A DNA stretch of 64,000 bases from the NCBI GenBank assembly GCA_033030425.1, contig JAUFSD010000025.1:992001-1056000 (forward strand). The letters are read 5' to 3'. Source of the stretch: Verpa conica. Lineage: Eukaryota > Ascomycota > Pezizomycetes > Pezizales > Morchellaceae. This document shows, piece by piece, positions 1 through 10,089 of the stretch (position 1 is its first letter; every line of letters begins with the position of its first letter). The position numbers and the translations under genes are program-made. The notes beneath the pieces are model-generated. The model made no database searches, had not been told where the DNA came from, and was given only the letters and a program-made list of their open reading frames with translations.

Positions 1-502
1 AGTCTTAGGGTCAAATCCAAGCTACCGCATGAACTAGGGAGAACGAAAATTGCACTTGAAGGTCCAAAGAAAGTGTGGCCGGAAAATCTTACTAGGAGTA
101 GCTTAGTATCTGTAGTTTTCACTACTTGATAAGCTGAGAGGACATTTTGCTCGGTTTTCTTTGCTATATTGGGGGTAGTACCTTATATAAGTAAATGTTT
201 GGGCTTGTTTCGCCACTTCTTATTTCAACCACTAAGTATAATTTTCGTTCTCCCCAGTTAATGCGGTGGTAGACCAAGAGGTAAGATATTAACTAAATCG
301 TAGCCTCTAGTTTAGACCTGCTTAACAGTACCCAAAGTTTAGTTGAACTTTAAAGATTTATTTGATTGCCCTGGTATCAGAATTTCATAGAGATAGCCAA
401 TCCGCCAATCCGCCAAGTCGCTATCGTAGCAACGTCGTAGATGCTATACCCCACGGAAAATCAGAAGTCATGATCTACAATGATAGGATGCCAAGAATGC
501 AC
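1..502. other. Gene-free stretch at left edge
   Basis: I see no coding region, RNA gene or clear repeat here. Reading frames are short and the sequence is AT-leaning and unstructured, like the rest of the first 6.9 kb. It may be decayed repeat DNA, but no family can be named. Confidence 0.4.
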
Positions 503-720
503 TACTCGTAATTTCATGATGGTTTGAGAATCGACTGGGTCCGCATATAAGTGCATATGACCTGAGTATCCCTATCCCTAAGCATTTTTAGAGGTTCAGA
601 GGAATCCATTTGGTCTCTGCGCTGTGATTCAAATAGCCAAGACGCATTGTTGTGCATCTACTGGATTTCCACCTATATGCGGACCTGGTCGATTCTCAAA
701 ACGTCATGAAATTACGAGTA
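503..720. mobile_element. MITE-like element with ~51-bp terminal inverted repeats
   Basis: Positions 503-553 and 670-720 are near-perfect reverse complements, with only a few mismatches over 51 bp, enclosing about 116 bp with no coding capacity. The outermost bases are TA on each side, next to CTCGTAATTTC. This fits a small non-autonomous Tc1/mariner-type element with a TA target duplication. The total of about 218 bp is typical of a MITE. No transposase or second copy was noticed in the window. The inverted repeat is directly visible; the superfamily assignment is inference from the TA ends. Confidence 0.65.
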
Positions 721-1453
721 TTGATATCACATTATGCGAGTTTCGGGAAATTTTGAGCTAAATATGCAAGCCACGCCTTAGTTTATAAGTTTTACCCAAT
801 GTAAGAATCTCAGCTCTACCAATCGTTAGACATCAAAAGAGTCCCCTCAAATAACGACTCACCAATAGCCCTAAGTTATATTATTCTGCTCGCGAGGACT
901 ACGGGGTAGAGTGTTTCAAGGAGCTACACCGGCCATAGCGGTATAGTTAGTCTTCAAATTCCCTGGCGGGTTTCACAAAGAGGCTATAGATTGACTCCTA
1001 CGTATCCTAGTACACGACTCCGGAATGACCATACCTCCACGAACGATTCTAGACCACATAGCCACCCGTTGAATTGACTTAGTAGGAGCGCTGATAATGT
1101 TTCGGATTGAGTTATAATTGCAAAGGGCCAGGGGGTGTCAATTTGAGTATTGCAATAAACGGTCCCTCTCCTAATGATTATTTAGTCTTTATATCAAAGA
1201 AAAGTGTGATATATTTAAATTACCATTACTTATAGATTCTGTTACGTGGCGGGCCAAGAACTAGGGATAGACTGCACTTTGTAGTGATACTAAAGGTAGG
1301 CAAAAAGGGCCTGAAAATGTACTTCATTGGTAACTCTCTTGATCAATCTCGTAAATCTAGGACTTAATCTATGCTTTTGAGAATTGGATTTTTCAGGTTC
1401 TATTTGCCTTCTCCGGGTACGAATGCTAGCTCCATATTACTAGAATACCGTAG

Positions 1454-1596
1454 TATTTAGGAAAATTCGTTCCGCTGTAGCAGGGGTATTTTCCACTAAA
1501 ACTTGTGGAATTGACATCAAAGACACCAGAAAGGCTGCTTCCTTTGGTCAACTCAGCTGTAATCCCTGCTGTAGCGGAACGAATTTTTCCTAAATA
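1454..1596. mobile_element. Small TA-flanked inverted-repeat element (MITE-like)
   Basis: The arms at about 1454-1486 and 1564-1596 are reverse complements except for a one-base indel and two substitutions. Both ends read TATTTAGG outwards to inwards, so TA dinucleotides border the element. The 143-bp length, long arms and lack of coding sequence fit a MITE. It shares no sequence with the element at 503-720, so it is a different family. A further 14-bp inverted pair (1611-1624 with 1720-1733) lies just to its right. Confidence 0.55.
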
Positions 1597-1817
1597 CAGC
1601 TTCTGGCAACAAAGATCGAGAAACGTGAGATTCATATTTAGAGTTTCTATTGGCTTTGCAGTATTGTGGCAAAGATTCTAGCAATTTTACTGGCTGTAGG
1701 ACCCTGCTTACTAATCCTAGTTTCTCGATCTTTCTTTCCGGAGACTGTACTATAGTACCCTAGTAGTGGATGGTATCCGGAAGGTATGTGTTGGATAGCA
1801 CGTCTACACTCACCAAC

Positions 1818-1882
1818 GGACTGGTGGCCCAATGGTTAGAGCGCCTATCCCAAAATTCTAGATTCAAGTCCTAGCCTATCCA
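1818..1882 (+). pseudogene. Degenerate tRNA gene or tRNA-derived SINE head
   Basis: An A-box-like TGGCCCAATGG lies at 1825-1835 and a B-box-like GATTCAAGTCC at 1861-1871. Possible acceptor strands 1818-1824 and 1875-1881 pair at 5 of 7 positions. The D stem pairs 3 of 4 and the T stem 4 of 5, and a TTTT run follows at 1884. Only about 14 nt lie between the D and T arms where about 22 are expected, so the anticodon arm is truncated and no anticodon can be read. It could be a tRNA pseudogene or the promoter head of a SINE. The internal promoter boxes are direct observations; function is doubtful. Confidence 0.5.
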
Positions 1883-1899
1883 CTTTTCTGTTTCCAATA

Positions 1900-4800
1900 G
1901 TATGTAGATTAGGTCGGGTACAGGTATGCATGAGAAGAATTTTCCCCCAAAATGTGATGAGAGCTCATAGCCCATCATTCACATAGGAAGTTTATGGCCT
2001 ATTCCCCTGAGGATTGAATTCATTCGCTTTAATATACTCCAAGTATTAACTTAAAATGGAGGTTTTGGCCACCGTAGTCATCTAGGGGGTCATCCATAAC
2101 AGCGGGGAACTTTAGATCAGCAATTGACACCCAACTGGGCCTCAATAAGGGTTTCTGCCCGGAAATATCATTTCAGTTACACTTCTTTTGCCCCATAGGG
2201 CTCGATAGATACTTAGGGGTGTATTAACCTCTGTAAGCACAGATTAATTTAAATATTCCTATTTACCATAGAGTTTGGAGATAGATTTGGTAGCGGGGTA
2301 ATTCTGACATTTGTTTCCGCAATCAAAGCGGACTGGTTGCTGCCGCCTGCCATAAAAGAAGGTTTACCAATCCAGCCGATTACGTTAATCAGAATGTCCC
2401 ACGTGACTAAGCTCAGTCTACCCCCACAACAGGATCCTCCGGGTTATCCTCGTAGCAGCCGCTCCACCTCAGGATTTTATCATCGATAACCCCTCTCTTG
2501 TTGGGCATGCTCTGAAACCCCTTTAGACGAGCCGGAGGAGTCCCGAGAAGTAATCGTGTCAATTTCATCGTTGCACCATTCCTATGTTCAGAACAAACCC
2601 ATGTCAACGAGTAGAAAACCTTGTACGACACTCAAGAGGCGGCGGTATTACACTCAAACAACCTCTAGAGTCAACCACCGCAAAAATATCGTGTTTTTCA
2701 CGGTCGAAAATATGATAGTGGCCTTTTGGGGGCATTTAGTAGACGGGGAGTAGAGGCAAAGATACGGTGGAGGTCAAGTCTAGAGGGATAGTGGTGGTGT
2801 CTGATGAGGCAGAGAAGGAAGGATCTAGGGGCGGGAGAGACGAAATATAATAAGGGGGTAGAGTCTAGTGAGGTAGAGATGGAGTCCAAAGAGGTGAACA
2901 GGTCCCGCTAACACCGATGAGAAGTTAGTTGACACTACAGCTTCCACTACCCTAGTAAATATCACATCACTCAAGGAGCCACCGATAACGACTAGAAACC
3001 TCCACTGCGATATCTACGGCAAGATTCTCGAAGCGACAAAGTAAGCTATCACAAGGCACCAAAGGCAATGATGAGAATACAAACCATGTGGGGGACAATG
3101 CGTTTTACGGGGAAAGGAGGAGCATGAAGTTACACGCAAACAAACCCAGAAGAATGAATCTTCAGCGATGCTACAGGCTATCAGTGGGGAAGCTGTAACA
3201 GTGGCCCTAGTTAATACAACACGCGGAGACCAGAATCAACACTCAGACACCAGAAGCAGCTCACGAGACACCTCATGATACAGGCCCCGGTACCACCGAA
3301 CTTCGAGTTACGGGAGTATCCCGCGACCGACCGCCCCCCAGCTCATGTCAAGAAGGATATAAAAGTACCGAGGTAGCAATATGAGTCTATAAGGTCCCAA
3401 AACTGGAATTCAAAACTTACAATATAGCCATCTACACCACGCCAAAGCGAACTCATGAAGCTGGAGCAAAGTACAACAAGCGGATAGCCTCTCCACCTCA
3501 CAAACCTGGTTCTCCGACTCCTACTAACGTTGAAAATCCCTCCTGTAAGATATGTGATAAGGAGTTAAGAGCGACGAGGGGTAGTTTGAAACTTCATGGG
3601 AAATGACAGCGGTGTTATACGTCCGTGGGCCAAGACCCACATTGCGTGGAAATAGAGACATAGAGGTATGCAAGTAAAATTAAGCTATACTAGTTGCTAG
3701 CGAGAATAATTGGGGAGTGTGGTGCCTTTTGGGATATTTTACTTGCTCTCTTTGAGCTGGACTCGAATTTGTCTGATGGGTGAAAAGATAAAATTAACCG
3801 GTCCAGGGTAAGGGTGTTCGGTCATGGATCATGATTCGGGGCTTGGCGTTTCGGGCTACGGTAAATCTTCAAACATTTGTTTCAACTCGCCTACACATGA
3901 CGTAACAAAAAGATATTGTTGATTGTTTCGAGTGAGAGCCTTTCCATAGTCTATTACCCATGTTATGGATTTTATATAACTTATACCCACCAATTATTTG
4001 TACGCTGAATGAAACCTCCCGAATAGAGTGTATTTAGATGACTATAAGTCTGAGAGTTATAGGGTGGGTACACCATCGGCCCACGTACTTTTACGCCATG
4101 AACCCTGTTATCCAAAGGCGGCCTCAGATAAGTAAGATTTGCTAGTATTCCAGATCAAGGAGGCGACTTCAGAAAATAATGATAATCAAACCAGCTATGT
4201 GCAATGAATAATATACAATAGTACTGACATATATTTATAAGGTATAAAAATAAAATAGAGTTCAGTAAAGTTATCCAAGACACTGAAGTAAAGGGTAGGG
4301 AATTCTGACAGATGACACTGAGAGGTAACGAACAAGATAAAGGTATAAGTTACGAGAAATTAGCCATGCGGGCGTTGCCGCCACCTAAGTTGAAACGTGC
4401 TCCCTTAACTTCTTTTGACTATCTCTAAACATATCGGGCTTAGAATAAGATAATAATCCTTAAAATCAGATAGTTACCTTGGTATCAAGTGGCAGTGACA
4501 CCTACATAGCCAATATTTCGGGGTAATACGGTAGTGTTACATTTCAATAGTTCACAGTTACCTGTTTGGAGGAACCCTGTACCAACGGCACGGAGGAATA
4601 CATGAAAGGGTCTATAATAATTCCGCTTTATATAGGGGATTTTGGACAAGTATAAATACCCCTCTCGGCATCATATAGTTATCTCAGTATCTCACTTCCT
4701 CATCTTACTGTTGAATTCTCACCTCCCAACATATATGGCAGATCGGAGAAGAGCGAACACTTACCAACGCCGCCAAGAAATATTTGCTTGGGGCGGTGAG

Positions 4801-5580
4801 ACCCATCGCAAGCCACAGTGACGTCAAGACCTCTATAAGCGTTGGCTCTAAGGAGAGGCGCCTCAAACACCAATAGCAGCATCTCACTACCGAGACAAAA
4901 GATGCATAATATACACCACCCCCTTTAAGAAAGACCCGACAGCGTATTGTCCAAGGATCCAGGATGATTTTCGAAGATTTCAAAATTGCCGTGAGGTAAA
5001 GGAGAGGTAGGACGTTTCCAGTCGTAGAGACGTATCTTGCCCGTAGATATGGGATCCGACATATCCCCTCAGATCCCCAGGCGGGCTTTTCCTCCTCCTC
5101 CAGGTAGTTCCCTGCAGAGATCTGTAGGCGGTGGCTGACCTGGTTGTTTTTCTTGCCCTCCTCTTGTTTTCTTTCACCCTTCTCCGCTTATTTTAACCCC
5201 CTCCTCGTATATCCGGCGTAAGGCCTTGTGCTAACGTAATATACTTTACTAATTTCTTTTCCCCCGGGGATGTCACAGACCCCTTCATCCGTCACGATGT
5301 GTTCCGGTAGATAACACCCAACCGAAATAGTAAGTCCTCAATCGAGAGTGACATCAGAGGGAAGTTGCGAAACCTCAACCCTTGTCTACAATATCAATAC
5401 TGACCCCAAACCGGTTATAAAGCACTGAAAAAGTCCTAGACGAGCTCTGCTAGTGAGATTAGTAGGCTAGGAATAACGAGATAAAGTCTACCTGACTCGG
5501 GGCCAACATCCCGTACCAATACTAGCCCTAAACAGCTCTTCCAGACTGACAGCGGTCTACTATAGTTGGAAATACCAGGT
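1900..5580. other. Gene-poor stretch without recognisable features
   Basis: Only short overlapping frames occur and none resembles a known family. A purine-rich run lies around 2750-2890 and a short inverted pair at 3668-3678 / 3736-3746. No tRNA, LTR or long repeat was recognised. Confidence 0.4.
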
Positions 5581-5639
5581 CAGTCCCATTAGGGCTACAG
5601 TAGACTGTAGTCCAGTGTTGGGAGTCGTCCGGGGCGGAC

Positions 5640-6190
5640 CATAGGGCCCTGCGGGGGCCCCGCAACATCGTCAGGACCGAACGGACCATACGCTATAGTC
5701 CGTCCAGGGCCGATTCATTTCGGACTGTAGGACCACAGGGGTCCTACAGGGCCCGGCACTTCGTGGGGGTCTGGAGGGCCCTAGAGGGCCCTATGGGGCC
5801 CGGCTATTATCGGGGTTTATTCGTGCGCCCTACAGGGCCTTGCAGGTAACGTCAGTTTATGGAGGGCCCTACAGGGTTCCACGGGTTACAGCCTGAAGAG
5901 AGGTGTTAGATGTTATTACTTCATTTTTGTAGTTTTTACTTTAAAGCAATAGTCTTCTGCTGTCCCACATGGTCCCCTACCGTCCCCTACCGTCCCTACA
6001 GTCTCCGTACTACGCCGTCCCCTGCAGGGAAGACTGCAGTCCACGGTCCTTCCTCCCTCTGCTCTAGGGCGTCCGGTCCCCATAAATTCTTGCCCAACGG
6101 CTCGCCGTCCGTCCGGTCCTCGTACTAGGACTGGACGGACTGCCCGACTCCCATCACTGCTGTAGTCTTCCAGCCAACCGAGTCCGTCCA
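5640..6190. repeat. GC-rich palindromic repeat block (AGGGCCCT / GGTCC motifs)
   Basis: This block is far richer in G and C than its AT-rich flanks. In 5640-5885 the motif CCTACAGGGCC or close variants recurs at about 5743, 5780, 5828 and 5867, mixed with AGGGCCCT palindromes and a GGGCCCGGC motif seen near 5749 and 5796. From 5950 to 6190 it changes to GTCC/GGAC-rich sequence with recurrent CCGTCC. Open frames across it are by-products of the composition. It resembles a decayed satellite or a GC-rich mobile fragment; I cannot name it. Confidence 0.5.
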
Positions 6191-6199
6191 ATGTGTGGA

Positions 6200-6899
6200 C
6201 GGGTGGGCTGTCTATTTCTAGAATACTATGAACTTTTTTAGCTGCGTTCCACCATACCTGACGAAGTTAAAAATCGGTATATTTAACCATTCTCTAGTTA
6301 CCCCTAATTGGGTATAACCTCATTTATTGCATCGTAAATAGCTACTCGACTGAACGCTTTGGCATTCCAGATTCATTTGGGACGCCCACTTCCCATTTCC
6401 TTCCAGTAACATTAAACACCAAAGGTTTTACAAACTTTCTTCAAGAAACAAGGGGAGGTAGGGGAAGGGGAAATTAATTTTGGGCGAAACCTTAAATCCT
6501 CCACTATGTAATAATATAAATTCCTAGTACCTTAATATCGGGCCTAATTAACGTTAACTAACACAAAGGAGACATTGAGAAAACACACTTAGGTAACGAT
6601 AAAGAAATCAAAATACTTGAATAAGAGCATAGGAGGTGAATGAAATGAGGGGTTGTTAAATTCAATGAAAGATAGCAGAAAGAGAAAAATAGAAGCAACC
6701 TTCAAAGATAGTTGATACTACATCAGAACTATGTGTTACCGCACTAGAAGACAAGTACTTTGTAGCTACTGTCAAATTATGATTGAGGTAAACTTCTGTA
6801 GAGGAACTAAAAGGAAGGATCATGTCAGATACGATCTATAGATTTATAACAGAGGTAAATCCGAAGGCAGGAAATTACCTCAATTACCACTAGGCTTAT
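6200..6899. other. AT-rich intergenic stretch 3' of the kinase-ankyrin gene
   Basis: No gene or repeat was recognised. It lies downstream of the minus-strand gene that ends at 6900 and should hold its 3' UTR and polyadenylation signals. Several AATAAA-like AT-rich words occur but none can be singled out. Confidence 0.4.
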
Positions 6900-9329
6900 T
6901 CACCGCCTAGTCAATGGCCTGGGGGAGAACTTTTCTGCGGCTTCTAAAATGCTAATAAGCTCTCGATTTCCTGTGCGCCTACCCAGTTTCAAGGCCTTTG
7001 GACCAAATATAGATCCCCCCCGGGCATGGATATCAGCCTGGCTGTCTAATAGGAGCTTGACAATTTCGATATGTCCACTCCCAGCTGCTGCTTGCAAGGC
7101 TGTCCGACCTTTATCCCTTGACGCCCTAGCGTTTACGTTGGCTTTTTTGTCTAACAGGAGCTTGACAATGTCGATATTTCCACTCTCAGCCGCCGCTTGC
7201 AAGGCTGTCCGACCTTTAACCCATGCCGCCTGAGCGTTCACGTTGGCTTCATTGTCTAACAGGAGCTCGACAATGTCGATATTTCCACTCTCAGCCGCCG
7301 CTTGCAAGGCTGTCCGACCTTTATGCCTTGTCGCCCCAGCGTTTACGTAGGCTTCATTGTCTAATAGGAGTTTGACAATGTCAATATGCCCATTCCCTGC
7401 TGCTGCTTGCAAGGCTGTCCGACCTTTAGCCAATGCCGCCTCAGCGTTTACGTTGGCTTTTTTCTCTAACAGAAGCTCGACAATGTCGATATTTCCACTC
7501 TCAGCCGCCGCTTGCAAGGCTGTCCGACCTTTAGCCCATGCCGCCTCAGCGTTTACGTTGGCTTTATTGTCTAATAGGAGCTTGACAATGTCGATATGTC
7601 CACTCCCAGCTGCCGCTTGCAAGGCTGTCCGACCGTATACCGATGCCTTACCATTAACGTCGGCTTCATTGTCTAATAGGAGCTTGACAATGTCGATATG
7701 TCCACTCCCAGCTGCTGCTTGCAAGGCTGTCCGACCTTCATTCCCTGCCGCCTCAGCGTTTACGTAGGCTTCATTGTCTAATAGGAGCTTGACAATGTCA
7801 ATACGTCCACTCCCAGCTGCCGCTTGCAAGGCTGTTAAACCATCAAATGAGGTTTCGATATTAATCTTATTCCTTAAGAACAGCTCCACTATATGGAAAT
7901 GTCCTAACCTGACAGCCAATTGAAACCCCTTTTGGCACTTGGTGTTATTAATGTCGACCTTGCCTTTTAGGATTATTGCAACGTTATCTGCGTTCCCGGC
8001 TTCTACATTCTTTAGGAGAAGTAAAGCGTTACTGGTGCTCCACGACCCTTGCAGCCTTAGGAGGAGTGAAGCTTTATAAATTTCTGCTGTGTCTACCGCG
8101 TTTTGGAACAGTGAGCGTGTATTTTTCTTGACACTCGTGGCTTCTGTCGTTTTGGGGGACTGGACGCCCCCACTAATATTCGCTGCGCTTGCTATCGACT
8201 GCGGGCGCGGGTTGTGTATATATCTATTCAACCATGGGTTCTGCAGGGCACTCGCTGCAGTTGGCCGTTTCTCCGGACTCGCAACCAACAAGCTCTTAAC
8301 AAAATCTATCCCTTCTTTGCTCACTTGCGAGCCTTGTAAAATTTCAATCGGAAACTGAATCATGCCGTGGCAATACTTGAAGAGTATCCCCATGTCAATC
8401 ACATGTTGCGGTGACGTATACTTTGCCACCCCCGTTTCTGTTTGATCCATGGTGGCATCGAGGAATGGTGTTTGGGAAGTCAAAAGCTCGTGCAGCAAAG
8501 AACCTAATGACCATATATCCAAAGCATAACTAAGGCCTCTCGGTTTTGGGCGATTGTGAGGAAGAAATCCGCTAAATGCTTCAGGGGCACGATAGTTATC
8601 AGTCCCCCATCCAGATTTTGCAGTGCTGTTTGCTGTTTGCTTTGCTACACCAAAGTCGGCAATTTTGACCCAGAGTGGCGTGAGAGAGGCAATGAGGACA
8701 TTCTAACGATTATTTCATGTGAGAACGTAAAACTAACGGAAATCTAGGGATACACTAACCGGCGGCTTTAGGTCGCGGTGGCATATTTTGTTTTTATGGA
8801 GGACTTCAAGCCCCCGCAAAATCTGTGTAGTGATGTCCTTTGCGTTTTCTTTTGCCCTTTGGGGGTCTTGAGCCATATACCTCCCTAAATCTCCATCTTT
8901 GAGGTATTCCATCACAAAAAACATATCATGACTGTTTTTATACCAGCCTAAAAACTTCACAAAGAGGTCATCATGCTATATATCTACCGTCAGTATACCA
9001 CCTTCAATATATATATATAGATGCAGAAACCAAGTAGTGGCTTATAATTCATGAGGAAGGAGCAGGGGGGGTGGTACATCTTTCGTAGTGACAAATGCTA
9101 GTAGTTCTTGAGAGATGCCCGCTTTTGTCAACGGATCTAAAGCCACCTCCTTAACAGCCCTTAGTTGCCTCCCTCCTTTTTTCTGCTGGATAAAGACTTT
9201 TCCAAACGTTCCCCTACCAATAAGTTCCCCCCGCTCCCATACCTCCTTCAGGCCATCTACTGTATGCACTATATGATCACCGCAAAACTTTGCCTTCAGC
9301 TCGAAGTCACTGAAGTTCGAGGCCGCCAT
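6900..9329 (-). CDS. Protein kinase-ankyrin repeat fusion protein, three exons
   Basis: Proposed exons on the minus strand are 9329-9078, 8975-8760 and 8702-6900, joining in frame to 756 codons plus stop. The first intron has donor GTACCA and branch CTGAC; the second has donor GTTAGT. Residues ~35-310 form a Ser/Thr-type kinase: glycine loop GRGTFG (~38-43), Lys60, HRDLKP (H150-D152), DFG (172-174) and APE (195-197), so all catalytic residues are present. Residues ~390-745 are ankyrin repeats. About eight of these are near-identical 34-35-residue units starting GRTALQAAA and ending in LLLDN-A-VN. Kinase-ankyrin proteins of this kind in fungi are often grouped with NLR-like or STAND-associated immune receptors; that role is inference. 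No signal peptide or membrane segment is seen. The ATG at 9329 is the first in frame. The weakest point is the first donor. Confidence 0.8.
7030..7835 (-). repeat. 105-bp tandem array coding for the ankyrin repeats
   Basis: The word GGCTGTCC recurs on the plus strand at a period of 105 bp (7099, 7204, 7309, 7414, 7519, 7624), then 102 bp (7726) and 105 bp (7831, where the unit has drifted). Units are almost identical in DNA, including synonymous positions, which points to recent duplication or gene conversion. Variation concentrates in the few codons between the ankyrin helices. The array lies entirely inside the third exon and keeps frame. Confidence 0.85.
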
Positions 9330-9740
9330 AGACTGCTAGCACCGTTGGCTAAGATGAATTACCAAAAAAGTCGAATTAAAGAAGACTGCCGCCGGTGTTG
9401 GTTATCAAGCGACGGGTAGATTCTCGGCTGAGGTGTACGTGTATGTAATCTACGAAGGTTCATTGTGGGGCGGGTATAGCATTATTGTCAGCCTTCCTTT
9501 CCGTTTCCCCGCACCATCCTGCACTTGGGCTGTCTACCACTGGTTGAAATTTCTGGTGTGGCTCTTCTCTGTTGGCCTCACAGAATGACTTGGGTTAGTT
9601 TCAAACCCACCACCCAGCCGAGTAGCAATTACAAGCCACAAGCTGTCACTCGGCAATACGTACGCCCACTTCCCCTGCGTGATTATTTCAAATATCCTAC
9701 ATACTCGTACTCCATAGTCAAGTATTAACAAAGGCCTCGA
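9330..9740. promoter_or_regulatory. Upstream region of the kinase-ankyrin gene
   Basis: The minus-strand gene starts at 9329, so its promoter and 5' UTR should lie here. No clear TATA box could be assigned. A fragment AAGCTGTCACTCGGC near 9640 also occurs near 10072 and belongs to a dispersed repeat, so repeat DNA comes within about 300 bp of the start. Confidence 0.3.
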
Positions 9741-9856
9741 CTGTCTCGTGCCCAGACATATTGTGGTTTGTTGATAGTTACACTCCACTTTGTTGCACTT
9801 GTGGTGTAGGAGGCACGATCCTTGGCGCCACATGATATGGGCTGGGCACGAGACAG
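9741..9856 (+). mobile_element. 116-bp inverted-repeat element, copy A
   Basis: CTGTCTCGTGCCCAG at 9741-9755 is the exact reverse complement of 9842-9856, bounding a 116-bp unit without coding capacity. About 60 bp of its right half (9795-9856) matches the reverse complement of about 14491-14553, including a GGCGCCAC core, so this is a dispersed family with at least two copies. A small non-autonomous DNA transposon is the simplest reading. No target duplication is certain. Confidence 0.6.
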
Positions 9857-10031
9857 AGCCCCCGATAGCCGCAACACCGTGCATAGAAAAATACAATCAC
9901 AAACGTAAGAAATATCCAAAATAGAAAATAGAGTAGTCATAACGATGAGATAAACTTCTCAATATCGATTTACTACATCAAAGTACTTGTAGCAAGGCTG
10001 GGGTTGTGGCTAGAGGTGATTTGATGTTTAC

Positions 10032-10085
10032 GGCTGACAAAGCAACCACCTGACCTCCACGCGATAGTTCATAAGCTGTCACTCG
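10032..10085 (+). repeat. Dispersed repeat fragment (GGCTGACAAAGC family), copy 1
   Basis: GGCTGACAAAGCAAC at 10032-10046 followed by CATAAGCTGTCACTCG at 10070-10085 is echoed at 12773-12816 with slightly different spacing. Partial copies lie at 14638-14652 and 28665-28680, and the second half alone near 9640. This is an old, fragmented repeat family of unknown type. Confidence 0.5.
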
Positions 10086-10089
10086 GCAC

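Noticed and set aside
5916..6191. Open frames in the GC-rich block
   Set aside because: They arise from high GC content and lack any domain or splice support.
7357..7767. Repetitive plus-strand frame opposite the ankyrin array
   Set aside because: It is the antisense shadow of the 105-bp ankyrin units.
9534..9896. 120-codon minus-strand frame
   Set aside because: It overlaps the inverted-repeat element and has no recognisable domain.
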